From: Rhizocola hellebori | GTDB lineage: Bacteria > Actinomycetota > Actinomycetes > Mycobacteriales > Micromonosporaceae | Length of the DNA stretch: 41,009 nt | Direction of reading: 5' to 3' | Assembly: GCF_016862955.1 (NCBI RefSeq) | Contig: NZ_BONY01000082.1 | Span: 1-41,009, forward strand | Shown: positions 1 to 8,464 of the stretch, piece after piece | Layout of the letters: each line of letters begins with the position of its first letter | Position numbering within the stretch: position 1 is the first letter of the stretch | Translations under genes and position numbers: made by a program | The notes under the pieces: generated by a model | Seen by the model: only the letters and a program-made list of their open reading frames with translations | Database searches by the model: none | What the model was told of the DNA's origin: nothing

Positions 1-185
1 GCGCCGTTGCTGTTGTTGAGGCCGAGGATCTCCAGGCACTTGTTGTTCATCGCGCTGCGCAGGCTGACGGTGGTGGCCTGAGTTCCCACCGGGCCGGCCA
101 ACGCGGCCGACGGCGCGACGGCCGCGGCCCCGACCGTCAAAGCGGCGGCGGCGATCAGCGTGGCGATCAGTCGTTTGGCTGTCAT
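1..185 (-). CDS. Exported ricin-type beta-trefoil lectin domain protein, partial (N-terminus only)
   Basis: The reading frame starts at ATG 185 and runs off the left edge, so only about 61 residues are seen. Residues 1-30 form a signal peptide: Met-Thr-Ala-Lys-Arg, then an Ala/Leu/Val-rich stretch ending in an ALA-G type cleavage site. The mature part begins with a Ser-Leu-Arg-Ser...Asn-Lys-Cys-Leu-Glu-Ile pattern, typical of the first QxW repeat of a ricin B-type (CBM13-like) carbohydrate-binding module. A strong ribosome site, AAGGAG (complement of 192-197), lies 6 bases before the start. It is divergently transcribed from the AfsR-like gene, and a second small lectin lies downstream of that regulator. 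Whether a catalytic domain follows the lectin cannot be seen. Confidence 0.8.
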   Translation of the reverse strand, partial: MTAKRLIATLIAAAALTVGAAAVAPSAALAGPVGTQATTVSLRSAMNNKCLEILGLNNSNG

Positions 186-247
186 GTCGCTCTCCTTCTT
201 GGCAAGGCTGTTGCGACGACCTTGGCATCGGGGCCGGTGTCGGATCG

Positions 248-265
248 TTGCCGATTGATTGCCGC
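248..265 (+). promoter_or_regulatory. Pair of TTGCCG(A/C) direct repeats, 11-bp period, in the lectin/AfsR divergent promoter
   Basis: TTGCCGA (248-254) and TTGCCGC (259-265) are heptamers spaced exactly one helical turn apart. SARP-type regulators are known to bind heptameric direct repeats with an 11-bp period. A possible -10, TATAGC (288-293), follows before the GTG start at 318, but it is further downstream than in classical SARP promoters. The assignment as an operator is inference. Confidence 0.3.
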
Positions 266-317
266 GCTGCCAGCAGCCCTGATTTGGTATAGCCAGTGTC
301 TGGATGGGTGGGGTGGT

Positions 318-3300
318 GTGGAGATCCGGCTGTTGGGCCCAGTCGAGGTGCTGGCAGGTGGGCAGGCTGTCGACATCGGAAAGCCGCAGCGGCGCATCGT
401 GCTGGCGGCGCTGGCGGCCGACGCCGACCGGCTGGTCACCACGACGACGCTGATCCGCCGAGTGTGGGGAGACCATCCCAGCGCCGATCCCAGGGCCAGC
501 CTTCGAGCACACGTCAGCAACCTTCGGCGCCTGTTCGAAAGCCAAGCGGGGCTGGGCGATCCGGCGCGGCTGGAGGGAGGTGGCGGTGGCTACGTGCTCC
601 GGATCGGGCCGCAGCAGGTGGACATCTTTCAGTTCAGGCGGTTTCTGCGGGAGGCTTCGCAGCCGGGGATAGCCGTGCCGGAGCAGCTGGCGTTGCTGCG
701 CAAGGCGCAATCGTTGTGGCGTGGCGAGCCGCTGGCGGGATTGAGCGGCGAGTGGGCGCAGGGAATCCGCGAAAGCTGGCGTCTGCAACGCCTTGAGGCG
801 GTCCTGGCCTGGGCACGTGCCGAGATCCGCGATGGTCACCCGGCGGAACTGATCGGACCCCTGTCGGAGATCGTCGCTGATGACCCGCTCCAAGAACGTG
901 CCGTCGCCGCCCTTATGCATGCCCTGTATGCCGCGGGCGACGAAGCTCAGGCGCTGCAACTGTTTCACACCACCAGCGACCGCCTCGCCGACAAGCTGGG
1001 CAGCTCACCCGGCACCGACCTGACCAAGGTCCATATAGGAATTCTCAAGGGCGAGCTCGAGCGGCCGGTTTCCCCGCCGACGGCGACAATCGCTCACCGC
1101 CAAAGCGCGTCGGCGTCAGAACGCGTCCCTGCGGAGCTGCCGGCGTTGACGGCCGGCTTCGTCGGCCGCGTCAGCGAGCTGGCCAGACTGGATGCGCTGC
1201 TGGGCAAGCAGACGCCGGCGACCGTGGTGATCTCCGCCGTGGCCGGCGCGGCGGGGATCGGCAAGACCACACTGGCCATCTGCTGGGCCCACCGGATCGC
1301 CGACCGTTTCCCCGACGGGCAGCTCTACATCGACCTGCGCGGGTTCGATACCGAGGAACCGCTGCAGCCCGCCGATGTCCTGGCCCAGTTTCTGGTACGC
1401 CTTGGCATTCATGACCTGCCGGTGGAGCTGCCCGCCCGCGCGGCGCGCTTTCGCACCCGTCTGGCTGGCAAGCGGATGCTGGTGGTGCTGGACAACGCGG
1501 CCAACAGCGAGCAGGTGCGCCCATTGCTGCCCGGCGCCGGTTCGTGCTGTGTGCTGGTCACCAGCCGGGACAGCTTGGCCGGGCTGGTCGCCAGCCAAGG
1601 CGCCCAGCGCATCGACCTGGACGTGCTGCCTCACGCCGAGGCCTGCCACCTGCTCACGGAGCTGATCGGCGGGCGTGCGCAGTCCTCGCCACAGGCTGTG
1701 GCCGCGTTGGCCGATCAGTGTGGATGTCTGCCGCTGGCGCTGCGGATAGCGGCCGAGCGGGCGCTCAGCAGACCCGCCATGGCGCTGGCGGATCTGGTGG
1801 CGGAACTGGGCGACGAACAGCGCCGGCTGGACCTGCTGCACGCCGATGAGCGCACCGCCATCAGCACGGTGTTTTCCTGGTCCTACCGCCAGCTCGACCC
1901 GGCGACGGCCCGCCTGTTCAGGTTGCTGGGCCTGCATCCCGGCGCGGCGATCGACACCTACGCGGCCGCGGCCCTGGCCGGTACCAACGTCCACGACACC
2001 CAGCAGATGATCGACACTTTGCGCCGGGGCTTCCTGATCCAGCCCGTGCCGCCGGACCACCTCGGTCTGCACGACCTGTTGCGCGCCTACGCCGTGCGGC
2101 TGGCCACCATCCAGGAGACGGCGAACGACATCACCGCCGCAGCGACCCGGCTGCTTGACTTCTACCTGGCAGCCGCGGCCGAGGCGATGGACCTGGCTAT
2201 GCCCGGCACCCGCCGACAGCGCCCTCGAAACATGGTGCCGTCGGCGGAACTGCCTGCGTGGCTCGACGCTGACCAGGCGATGGAATGGCTGACCACGGAA
2301 CGGCAAACCCTCATAGATGTCATCCTGTACGCGGCCCGTCACGGCTTCCCGCAGCACGCCACCAGATTCGGCGCTGTCATGTTCGCCTATCTGTTGTGGC
2401 GCAACGACCACCTCGCCGACGCGCTCGTGGTCTACGAAGCTGCCCTGCATTCCGCACGCCAGCTGGGCGACCGCGCCTCGGAAGCGGCTGCGCTGCTTAG
2501 CCTCGGGCGGCTGTACCACTCCCGGTGGGGACGCCTGCACGACGCGCTCGATCTGCACCGGCAAGCACAGGCGATCATGCGACAGCTCGGTGACCACCAC
2601 GGCGCCGACCTGATGGCTGGATCTCTCGGGGCGGTGCACCTGTCGCTTGGACAGACCAGGGAGGCAGCCGAACATCTTCAACACGCGCACCGGGCCGCCC
2701 TCGGCAAAGGCGATCGCTGGGCCCAGGCCATTCAGCTGGTCAACATTGCCATGCTCGACCGCCTTCACGGCCGCTACAGCGCCGCGCTGATCGGCCTTCG
2801 GCGATGTGTCACCATGTTCGACGAGCTCGGCGACCGCACGATGGCTGGCGGCGCGCTCATGAATCTCGCCGAAGTCCTGTCCCTGCAAGGCTTGCACGAC
2901 GAGGCGCTGCGCCAGGCCGAATACGCTCAGGCCCTGCGCAAGGGCACCTCCAGGATCGGCGAAGGCATGGCCGCGACCACGACCGCGGTGATTCTGGGCA
3001 GACTCGGCCAACACGAAAAGGCGCTACGCCATTGCGAAGATGCCCTGGCCATTCATGAGGAGCACGGTTATGTCCTCGGGCAGGCATACGCCCTCGACGG
3101 GATGGGCCGGCAATATCTGGCCACCGGCTGCGCCGAACAGGCAGTCACCCGGCATCGCCAGGCCCTCGCAATCTTCCGCGAGCGCAGCATGTGGATCGAT
3201 CAGACAGCCACCCTCAACCACCTCGGCGCAGCGTTACCCGCCGCGGGGCAGCAAGCCGAAGCGCTGCAATGCCATCGAGAGGCCATCGACATGGCCCGAA

Positions 3301-3461
3301 CCAGCGGCGACCTCTTCCAGCAAGCCAAGGGGCTGCACGGAACCGCGATGATCCTTGATCGTCTCGGGGACCAGCAACAGGCCCAGCGGCAGCTGGGCAA
3401 GGCGATAGCGATCTGCGCCCGGCTCGGCTTCCCCGACCCCCACCAAGCCATCCTGCGGTGA
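318..3461 (+). CDS. AfsR/SARP-family transcriptional regulator (winged helix-BTAD-NB-ARC-TPR)
   Basis: This 1047-residue protein starts with Val-Glu-Ile-Arg-Leu-Leu-Gly-Pro-Val-Glu-Val, the classic opening of the OmpR-like winged helix of SARP regulators. I therefore chose GTG 318, which has GGGTGGGG just upstream, over an earlier in-frame codon at 222. Order of parts: DNA-binding winged helix (about 1-95), bacterial transcriptional activator domain (about 100-245), NB-ARC ATPase with P-loop GAAGIGKTT (about 308-316) and the downstream Val-Leu-Asp-Asn/Thr-Ser-Arg motifs, then tetratricopeptide repeats over roughly the last 350 residues. The length and order match AfsR-like global regulators, in which nucleotide binding and TPR interactions tune DNA binding. 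It diverges from one lectin gene and precedes another, so local control of those genes is plausible but unproven. The next gene is 133 bases away. Confidence 0.88.
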   Translation: MEIRLLGPVEVLAGGQAVDIGKPQRRIVLAALAADADRLVTTTTLIRRVWGDHPSADPRASLRAHVSNLRRLFESQAGLGDPARLEGGGGGYVLRIGPQQVDIFQFRRFLREASQPGIAVPEQLALLRKAQSLWRGEPLAGLSGEWAQGIRESWRLQRLEAVLAWARAEIRDGHPAELIGPLSEIVADDPLQERAVAALMHALYAAGDEAQALQLFHTTSDRLADKLGSSPGTDLTKVHIGILKGELERPVSPPTATIAHRQSASASERVPAELPALTAGFVGRVSELARLDALLGKQTPATVVISAVAGAAGIGKTTLAICWAHRIADRFPDGQLYIDLRGFDTEEPLQPADVLAQFLVRLGIHDLPVELPARAARFRTRLAGKRMLVVLDNAANSEQVRPLLPGAGSCCVLVTSRDSLAGLVASQGAQRIDLDVLPHAEACHLLTELIGGRAQSSPQAVAALADQCGCLPLALRIAAERALSRPAMALADLVAELGDEQRRLDLLHADERTAISTVFSWSYRQLDPATARLFRLLGLHPGAAIDTYAAAALAGTNVHDTQQMIDTLRRGFLIQPVPPDHLGLHDLLRAYAVRLATIQETANDITAAATRLLDFYLAAAAEAMDLAMPGTRRQRPRNMVPSAELPAWLDADQAMEWLTTERQTLIDVILYAARHGFPQHATRFGAVMFAYLLWRNDHLADALVVYEAALHSARQLGDRASEAAALLSLGRLYHSRWGRLHDALDLHRQAQAIMRQLGDHHGADLMAGSLGAVHLSLGQTREAAEHLQHAHRAALGKGDRWAQAIQLVNIAMLDRLHGRYSAALIGLRRCVTMFDELGDRTMAGGALMNLAEVLSLQGLHDEALRQAEYAQALRKGTSRIGEGMAATTTAVILGRLGQHEKALRHCEDALAIHEEHGYVLGQAYALDGMGRQYLATGCAEQAVTRHRQALAIFRERSMWIDQTATLNHLGAALPAAGQQAEALQCHREAIDMARTSGDLFQQAKGLHGTAMILDRLGDQQQAQRQLGKAIAICARLGFPDPHQAILR

Positions 3462-3594
3462 GCGCAGGCTACCGGCTCACGTGGCTGAAGGCCAGTGCAC
3501 CGATCCTGGAAGCTCGCAGGTGTCCGGCACGTCGGCCGGGCCGCACCCTGAGCACGTTCGGTTACTGCGCGCGATACGAGGGGGAAGGAACAGC

Positions 3595-4047
3595 ATGACA
3601 CGGACGTTCAGGGCTCTGCTCGCGATGCTGGCCGTGGCGGTGGCGGCCGCTGTGTTCGTCGAGGCGCCCGCCGCACAGGCCGCGGATCCCATTTGGAGCT
3701 ACAGCAACCAGGGCACCGGAAAGTGTATCGACGACACTCCGGCCGGCTTCAGGACCTACAACTGCAACGGGACTAACGCCCAGAAGTGGATCGTGCACTC
3801 CTGGAACGACGGCACCGTCCGGTTCCAGAACGTCAACACCGGCCGCTGCATCTACGACGGCAACCAAGGCTTCCGCACGTTGACCTGTAACAGCAGCACG
3901 AACCAGAGCTGGTGGGTCGTGTACTGGGCCGACAACACACGCAGGTTCCAGAACCAGGCAACCGGCTACTGCATGGAGGACAGCATCCTAGGCCTGCGCA
4001 CAGTGAACTGTGACAGCAGCCAGTGGGAAAGCTGGTATCGCCTCTAG
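3595..4047 (+). CDS. Small exported ricin-type lectin (three beta-trefoil repeats)
   Basis: This is a 150-residue protein. ATG 3595 has a strong ribosome site (GGGGGAAGGAA, 3580-3590). Residues 1-29 form a signal peptide ending Ala-Gln-Ala-Ala. The mature part holds three homologous repeats of about 40 residues, each with a Cys-(Ile/Met)-(Asp/Tyr/Glu)-Asp start and a Cys...Gln/Glu-x-Trp end (CNGTNAQKW, CNSSTNQSW, CDSSQWESW). That is the beta-trefoil QxW signature, and each repeat has a potential internal disulfide. No catalytic domain is attached, so it is a stand-alone secreted lectin, presumably binding sugars. The 133-base gap upstream suggests its own promoter. A perfect 32-bp palindrome begins 15 bases after the stop and may terminate transcription. 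Confidence 0.85.
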   Translation: MTRTFRALLAMLAVAVAAAVFVEAPAAQAADPIWSYSNQGTGKCIDDTPAGFRTYNCNGTNAQKWIVHSWNDGTVRFQNVNTGRCIYDGNQGFRTLTCNSSTNQSWWVVYWADNTRRFQNQATGYCMEDSILGLRTVNCDSSQWESWYRL

Positions 4048-4062
4048 GACCTGATTGCACGA

Positions 4063-4094
4063 TCTGTGTGGTACGGGTACCCGTACCACACAGA
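4063..4094. promoter_or_regulatory. Perfect 32-bp palindrome between lectin and sensor kinase
   Basis: The 16-base half TCTGTGTGGTACGGGT is followed at once by its exact reverse complement, with the centre between 4078 and 4079. It lies after the lectin stop (4047) and just before the candidate kinase start (4098). With no loop bases and no T-run it is better read as an operator for a dimeric regulator, but a terminator role for the lectin gene is possible. Confidence 0.55.
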
Positions 4095-4097
4095 CGC

Positions 4098-5351
4098 ATG
4101 GTGCCACGGTTGGCTCGGCTGCCGTCCAGCGGCCAGCATGAATGCGTGCACCGGATTCTGTACGCGCCGTTCTCCCGCCGGGCCTGGCGGGAACTGGCCT
4201 ACGTGTGGGCCTCGCTGCCCCTGGCCGTATTCGGGCTGGTGGGTGTGTACGGGATGTTCTCGCCGATCGTGCCGCCATCGATCGCGGTCACCCTGTGGAT
4301 GGCGCGCTGGTGGGGGCGCGTTTACCGGCGTCTGGCCAGGACGGTGCTGCACATCGACATCGAGGCGCCGGAGCGTGGACCGCGCCCGGCCGAGCCGGGG
4401 CCGATCGCCTGGATTCTCGCCCAGATAGGCCACGGGGCTAGCTGGCGGGCCGCTGCCTACGCCTTTCTGCGGCTGCCTTACGGCATCCTGATGGTCGGCG
4501 TCGGCGCCGGGTTCTGGCTGTGCGCCGCGGCCGGAATTGCTAGTCCGCTGCTCGGGAACGTCATCGTCGGATACAGCCTCGCGCCAGCGTGGCTGGCCTT
4601 CGCGATCGGGTTGGTACTGCTGTTCGTTGCGCCGTGGGTGGTGCACGGATTGGTGCGGCTCGACCTGTACCTGATGGGCCGGCTGCTCGGCCGGCGGCTG
4701 CTGCGGGAACGGGTCCGCGACCTGGAGCAGACCCGGGCACTGGCCGTCGACAACGCGGCCGCGACCTTGCGTCGCATCGAGCGCGATCTGCACGACGGCG
4801 CTGGGGTCCGGTTGGTGGCGCTGGCGATGGATCTCGCGATGTTGCGCGACCGGCTCCGGCAGGAGACACCGGATCTGGCCATCGCCCGCGAGCTGGCCGA
4901 AGCCGCCCACACCCACGCCAAGGAGGCCATCGGCGAGCTGCGCGACCTGGCCCGCGGCATCCACCCGCCGGTGCTGGACCGCGGCCTGACCGAGGCGCTG
5001 CAATCCCTGGCCGCCCGCAGCCCGGTGCCGGTGGTGGTGAACGTCGCTCTGCCCCGGCGGCCGGCGCCGGCCATCGAGACGATCGCCTACTTCTGTGCCA
5101 GCGAACTGGTGGCCAATGTGGCCCGGCACAGTCAGGCTCGACAGGCCAAAGTGGACGTTGTGGAACGGGATGGAGGGTGGGAGTTGCAGGTTTCCGACGA
5201 CGGCATCGGCGGGGCCGCCGCCAACGCCAATGGCGGGACGGGGCTGTCCGGGCTGGCCGACCGCGTCCGCCCGGTCGACGGCACGTTGACGGTGAGCAGC
5301 CCGGTCGGGGGGCCGACCGTGGTCACGGTCCGGCTGCCCTGGCACGCCTAG
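4098..5351 (+). CDS. Sensor histidine kinase (DesK/NarX-type, putative sensor domain)
   Basis: About 417 residues if started at ATG 4098; GTG 4146 is an alternative, and an earlier codon at 4023 is disfavoured because it would overlap the lectin and read through the palindrome. The N-terminal 200 residues contain four hydrophobic segments in the pattern of the actinobacterial 'putative sensor' membrane domain (Arg-Ala-Trp-Arg-Glu-Leu-Ala-Tyr start). The HisKA_3 dimerisation motif Glu-Arg-Asp-Leu-His-Asp-Gly-Ala-Gly follows, with the phosphoacceptor His near residue 232. The HATPase domain shows the N-box (Leu-Val-Ala-Asn-Val-Ala-Arg-His) and G-boxes (DDGIGG, GGTGLSGL). It is followed after 11 bases by its response regulator, so the two form an operon. 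The signal is unknown. Confidence 0.88.
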   Translation: MVPRLARLPSSGQHECVHRILYAPFSRRAWRELAYVWASLPLAVFGLVGVYGMFSPIVPPSIAVTLWMARWWGRVYRRLARTVLHIDIEAPERGPRPAEPGPIAWILAQIGHGASWRAAAYAFLRLPYGILMVGVGAGFWLCAAAGIASPLLGNVIVGYSLAPAWLAFAIGLVLLFVAPWVVHGLVRLDLYLMGRLLGRRLLRERVRDLEQTRALAVDNAAATLRRIERDLHDGAGVRLVALAMDLAMLRDRLRQETPDLAIARELAEAAHTHAKEAIGELRDLARGIHPPVLDRGLTEALQSLAARSPVPVVVNVALPRRPAPAIETIAYFCASELVANVARHSQARQAKVDVVERDGGWELQVSDDGIGGAAANANGGTGLSGLADRVRPVDGTLTVSSPVGGPTVVTVRLPWHA

Positions 5352-5362
5352 GCGGTGACCGG

Positions 5363-6004
5363 ATGCGGATAGTGATTGCCGAGGACGCCGCCATCCTGCG
5401 CGATGGCATGACGGCGCTGCTGACGATGCGTGGCCACGCGGTCGTGGCGGTCGCCGACGCCGAGGCCCTCTTCGCGCAGATCGAGCTGGATCGGCCGGAT
5501 GTGGCGGTGGTGGACATCCGCATGCCGCCTTCGTTCACCGACGAGGGGTTGCGGGCGGCGCTGCGGCTGCGCCGGCAGTTCCCGGATCTGGGCGTGCTGC
5601 TGTTCTCCCAATATGTGGAGCTGCGCTACGCGGCCGAGCTGCTGCAAGGCCTTTCCGCCCGGGTGGGTTACCTGCTCAAGGAGCGGGTGGCCGACATCGA
5701 CGACTTCATTGAGGCGCTGGAGCGGATCGCGGGTGGCGGGACGGCACTCGACCCCGAGGTGGTGACGCAGCTGCTCGGAGCCACCCGACGCCGGGAGGCG
5801 CTGAACAGGCTGACCCCGCGCGAGCGCGAAGTGCTGGCGTTGATGGCGCAGGGGCGGTCCAATGCCGCGATCGCGGCCAGCCTGGTGATCACCGAGCGGG
5901 CGGTGGAAAAGCACGTGACCACCATCTTCACCAAGCTGGACCTTCCCCCGTCCGATACGGACCACCGCCGTGTTCTCGCGGTGCTGCGCTACGTCGGGCC
6001 GTGA
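5363..6004 (+). CDS. LuxR-family two-component response regulator
   Basis: This 213-residue protein pairs a receiver domain with a C-terminal LuxR/NarL helix-turn-helix. The receiver has the acidic pair Glu7-Asp8, phosphoacceptor Asp51 (Val-Val-Asp-Ile-Arg-Met-Pro) and Lys106 (Tyr-Leu-Leu-Lys). The output domain starts near residue 146 (Leu-Thr-Pro-Arg-Glu-Arg-Glu-Val-Leu) and contains the recognition helix around Thr-Glu-Arg-Ala-Val-Glu-Lys-His-Val. ATG 5363 is preceded by GGTGA. It sits 11 bases after the kinase gene and is presumably phosphorylated by it. Its targets are unknown; the 32-bp palindrome upstream of the kinase is one candidate site. No clear terminator is visible before the convergent permease gene at 6030. 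Confidence 0.88.
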   Translation: MRIVIAEDAAILRDGMTALLTMRGHAVVAVADAEALFAQIELDRPDVAVVDIRMPPSFTDEGLRAALRLRRQFPDLGVLLFSQYVELRYAAELLQGLSARVGYLLKERVADIDDFIEALERIAGGGTALDPEVVTQLLGATRRREALNRLTPREREVLALMAQGRSNAAIAASLVITERAVEKHVTTIFTKLDLPPSDTDHRRVLAVLRYVGP

Positions 6005-6029
6005 ATCGGTACCCAGAAAGGAGTCTCAT

Positions 6030-6896
6030 TTAGTCCTGGGGCTGGGCCTTGGGGCCGGACTCCGTGCGGGCGGCGCCCACGCTCGCGGCCGTCACACACG
6101 CGATCGCCACCACCTGCAGGGGTGTGAGCCATTCGCTGAGCAGGATCGCCGCGACCAGGGCCGCGACAGCCGGTTCCAGGCTCATCAGGATGCCGAAGAC
6201 CCGCGGCGGCATGGTGCGCAGCGCCACCATTTCCAGACTGTAGGGGACCACCGAACTGAGCAGGCCGACCAGCGCCCCCAGCGCCAGCAGCCGCGGGTCG
6301 AGCAGCTGTTGACCGGCCTGCGCCACCGCGAAAGGGGCGATCCCCAGCGTGGCGATGGTGCTCGCCACGGCCAGCCCTTCGACGCCGGCCCAGCGGCGTC
6401 CCGTGGCCGCGGTCGACACGATGTACAGCGCCCAGCAACCGCCGGCGACCAGCGCCAGACCGAACCCGATCGCGTCGACCTTGGTGGGGCCGACTCCGAA
6501 CAGGGTGATGCCGGCCGCGGCCAGGCCCACCCACACCAGGTCGCGGGGCCGGCGGCTGCCGAACGCGGCCACCAGCAGCGGGCCCGCGAACTCGATGGTG
6601 ACCGCTACCCCGAGCGGGATGCGGGCGAACGACTCGTAGAAAGCCCAGTTCATCGCGCCGAGCGCGAACCCCAGCGCCAGCACCGGCCGCCAGTCGGCGA
6701 CCGTCCGGCCGCGCAGCCGGGGCCGGAAGAAGGCGAGCAGGATCAGTGAGCTGGTCGTGAGCCGGAGGAACACCATTCCCACCGGGGGAATCTCTGCGAA
6801 CAGGCCTTTGGAGACCACCGCGCCGAACTGCACCGAGAGGATGCCGATCAGAACGAGCCATACCGGGGAAATGCGGGGCGTGGACACCAGGTCCAC
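6030..6896 (-). CDS. EamA-family (DMT superfamily) inner-membrane permease, RhtA-like
   Basis: About 288 residues with ten predicted membrane segments arranged as two EamA repeats, the form of drug/metabolite transporters such as RhtA-type exporters of amino acids or small metabolites. Typical family features are the Ala-Met-Asn-Trp-Ala-Phe-Tyr segment in the first repeat and the Met-Ser-Leu-Glu-Pro-Ala-Val-Ala-Ala segment near the end of the second. GTG 6896 or GTG 6887 is the likely start; longer frames would run through the promoter of the divergent gene at 6979. The substrate cannot be told from sequence. A 15-bp inverted repeat sits in the shared promoter region. The C-terminus ends in a short polar tail. 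Confidence 0.85.
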   Translation of the reverse strand: MDLVSTPRISPVWLVLIGILSVQFGAVVSKGLFAEIPPVGMVFLRLTTSSLILLAFFRPRLRGRTVADWRPVLALGFALGAMNWAFYESFARIPLGVAVTIEFAGPLLVAAFGSRRPRDLVWVGLAAAGITLFGVGPTKVDAIGFGLALVAGGCWALYIVSTAATGRRWAGVEGLAVASTIATLGIAPFAVAQAGQQLLDPRLLALGALVGLLSSVVPYSLEMVALRTMPPRVFGILMSLEPAVAALVAAILLSEWLTPLQVVAIACVTAASVGAARTESGPKAQPQD

Positions 6897-6920
6897 TCTA
6901 GAAGCCGGCCTCGCCTGGGT

Positions 6921-6935
6921 TTGACGCGGCGTCAA
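6921..6935. promoter_or_regulatory. Inverted repeat TTGACGC-G-GCGTCAA between divergent genes
   Basis: Two perfect 7-base arms flank a single central base, between the EamA permease (minus) and the small membrane protein (plus). Each arm contains a TTGACG hexamer resembling a -35 element, one on each strand. I could not find convincing -10 partners, so this is a candidate operator only. Confidence 0.35.
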
Positions 6936-6978
6936 CCGGGAAAAACTGACGTGCCGATCCGACCCTTGGGAGGACACC

Positions 6979-7311
6979 ATGACGATCGCCGGTGCCACCC
7001 GCGCCGAGCTGGCTTCGACCCTGCGACGCCAGCGCGCCTACAGCAGTCTGGTGTGGGCGTTGCGTTTCGCCGTGCTCACCGTGACCATGTGCGTGCTCAC
7101 GGCAATCATGGGTGTCGATACCCTGATCCTGATTGGCCTGATCTGCCCGATAGTTTCGCTCCTGCTGCTCCTAGCGACCATGGTGGCGGTCGTCGCGTCG
7201 CAAGCCAGGCCGCAACTGCCCGACGACTCGCTGCAGACGCAGCTGCAGCTGCCGATCAGCGTCATCGCTCTGGCCGGCCGGGACGCGGTCAGAGGCGTGC
7301 CCGGCAGCTGA
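6979..7311 (+). CDS. Small membrane protein of unknown function
   Basis: 110 residues; ATG 6979 has an excellent ribosome site (GGGAGGA, 6968-6974). A polar N-terminus (about 1-25) is followed by two membrane helices (about 28-47 and 50-72) with a very short turn. The C-terminal tail of about 38 residues is polar and Gln-rich (Gln-Thr-Gln-Leu-Gln-Leu). I do not recognise the family. It is divergent from the EamA permease and convergent with the ESX-associated operon, whose last gene ends only 7 bases away. Function is unknown. Confidence 0.65.
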   Translation: MTIAGATRAELASTLRRQRAYSSLVWALRFAVLTVTMCVLTAIMGVDTLILIGLICPIVSLLLLLATMVAVVASQARPQLPDDSLQTQLQLPISVIALAGRDAVRGVPGS

Positions 7312-7318
7312 CCGCGGG

Positions 7319-8464
7319 TCAGCGCTCCTGCTCCAGCAGCTGCTCGATTTCAGCGGTGAGCCGCCTGGCCTCGGGCGTGTCCTGGCCACCCTGCCAAGCC
7401 AGCTCGCGCAGCTTCTCCTCGATCTTCGGTACCGGATGGTCGAGCTTGTTGTAGCGGTCGAACACGTCATCGTCATGCGACACACCGGTCAGGTCCTTGA
7501 TGATGTGTTCCGGGACGTTGGTGATGATGTGGTTGGGTGTGCCGTCGTCATCGCGGCCCTCCGCCACCGGTACGAAGTCGATGTGCACCTGGGCCACCCC
7601 GTTGTCGCGCTGCAGCACATGCAGGGCGGGCGAAGTGCCGTCCTTGGAGATCTCCCGGTGCGCGACGGTGTGCTCCGGCGGAAAGGCCTCCTGACCCCCG
7701 AAGAAGTGCTGGAAGTCGTATCCGAAGGCGCCGGTGTCCTCGACGAACACCGCCGGATCGAGGTTGAGCGGCTCCCGCAACTCCAGCTCGATCCCGTCGG
7801 TATTGGCATTCCACGAGGACTTGATGCGCTGGACTCTGGACAGATCGATTCCGGCGTCGTGCATCCGGCGTCCCACGTCCAAAATGGAGCGAAGCCGGCC
7901 CGGCTCCATTGTGGCGATCTCGGCTGGGGTGAAAGACCTTTCCAGCAGATCCATCACGTCCGGGGTCACCCCGGCGCGATGCAGGGCCGAAAGCAGGCCG
8001 AGCGCCGCGGCGGCGGTGAGGTCGGCCTGCTGTGCCAGCTCCAGCGCGTGGTCGATGGCGCGCTGTGCGGGTGGCACCAGAGCTCTTTTGTCCTGGCCCT
8101 GCTCCGGGTCGGTTTCGGGCGCGATGACGTGGCCGAGCACCACATCGAGGCCCTGCCGGTGAGCGCTGTCCACGGCGTCGCGCAATGCTCGCTGCGCCGC
8201 GCCGAGCTCTTGCCCGAAGTTGCGCAGCGCATCCGCTGTCCGTTCCGCCTCCTGGGCGCTTCTTTCGACACTGTCGGTGAGCTCGGCGAGCTTGGCGATG
8301 GCCACATCGGCCGCGTCGCCCTGCCAGGCGTGCGGCAGCCCGTCCCAGATGTCGCGCAGCGCATCGCTATGGCGCCGATCGGTGGCAGCTTCGCGCCGCC
8401 ATTGATCACTGAGCTGGAACAGCCCATCTACGTCCGCATTGGACAGATCAACGAATCGGATCAT
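7319..8464 (-). CDS. WXG100-like (type VII secretion-associated) protein with large C-terminal domain
   Basis: 381 residues. The first 110 form a helical hairpin of the WXG100 kind: Leu-Pro-His-Ala-Trp-Gln-Gly-Asp-Ala-Ala-Asp in the turn (WQG matches W-x-G) with long amphipathic helices either side. Residues 110-220 are helical; the remainder is an acidic domain I do not recognise, rich in Asp/His (His-Asp-Asp-Asp), ending in a coiled Glu-rich helix. Its start overlaps the upstream gene's stop by 4 bases (ATGA), so the two are translationally coupled. Long WXG proteins with a variable C-terminus are often ESX substrates, sometimes toxins, but no toxin motif is evident and no immunity gene follows. 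Secretion is an inference from the family. Confidence 0.65.
   Translation of the reverse strand: MIRFVDLSNADVDGLFQLSDQWRREAATDRRHSDALRDIWDGLPHAWQGDAADVAIAKLAELTDSVERSAQEAERTADALRNFGQELGAAQRALRDAVDSAHRQGLDVVLGHVIAPETDPEQGQDKRALVPPAQRAIDHALELAQQADLTAAAALGLLSALHRAGVTPDVMDLLERSFTPAEIATMEPGRLRSILDVGRRMHDAGIDLSRVQRIKSSWNANTDGIELELREPLNLDPAVFVEDTGAFGYDFQHFFGGQEAFPPEHTVAHREISKDGTSPALHVLQRDNGVAQVHIDFVPVAEGRDDDGTPNHIITNVPEHIIKDLTGVSHDDDVFDRYNKLDHPVPKIEEKLRELAWQGGQDTPEARRLTAEIEQLLEQER

Noticed and set aside
1116-3014. 632-codon minus-strand frame within the AfsR-like gene
   Set aside because: Antisense shadow with repetitive Gln/Arg/Val content; the plus strand has SARP, NB-ARC and TPR domains.
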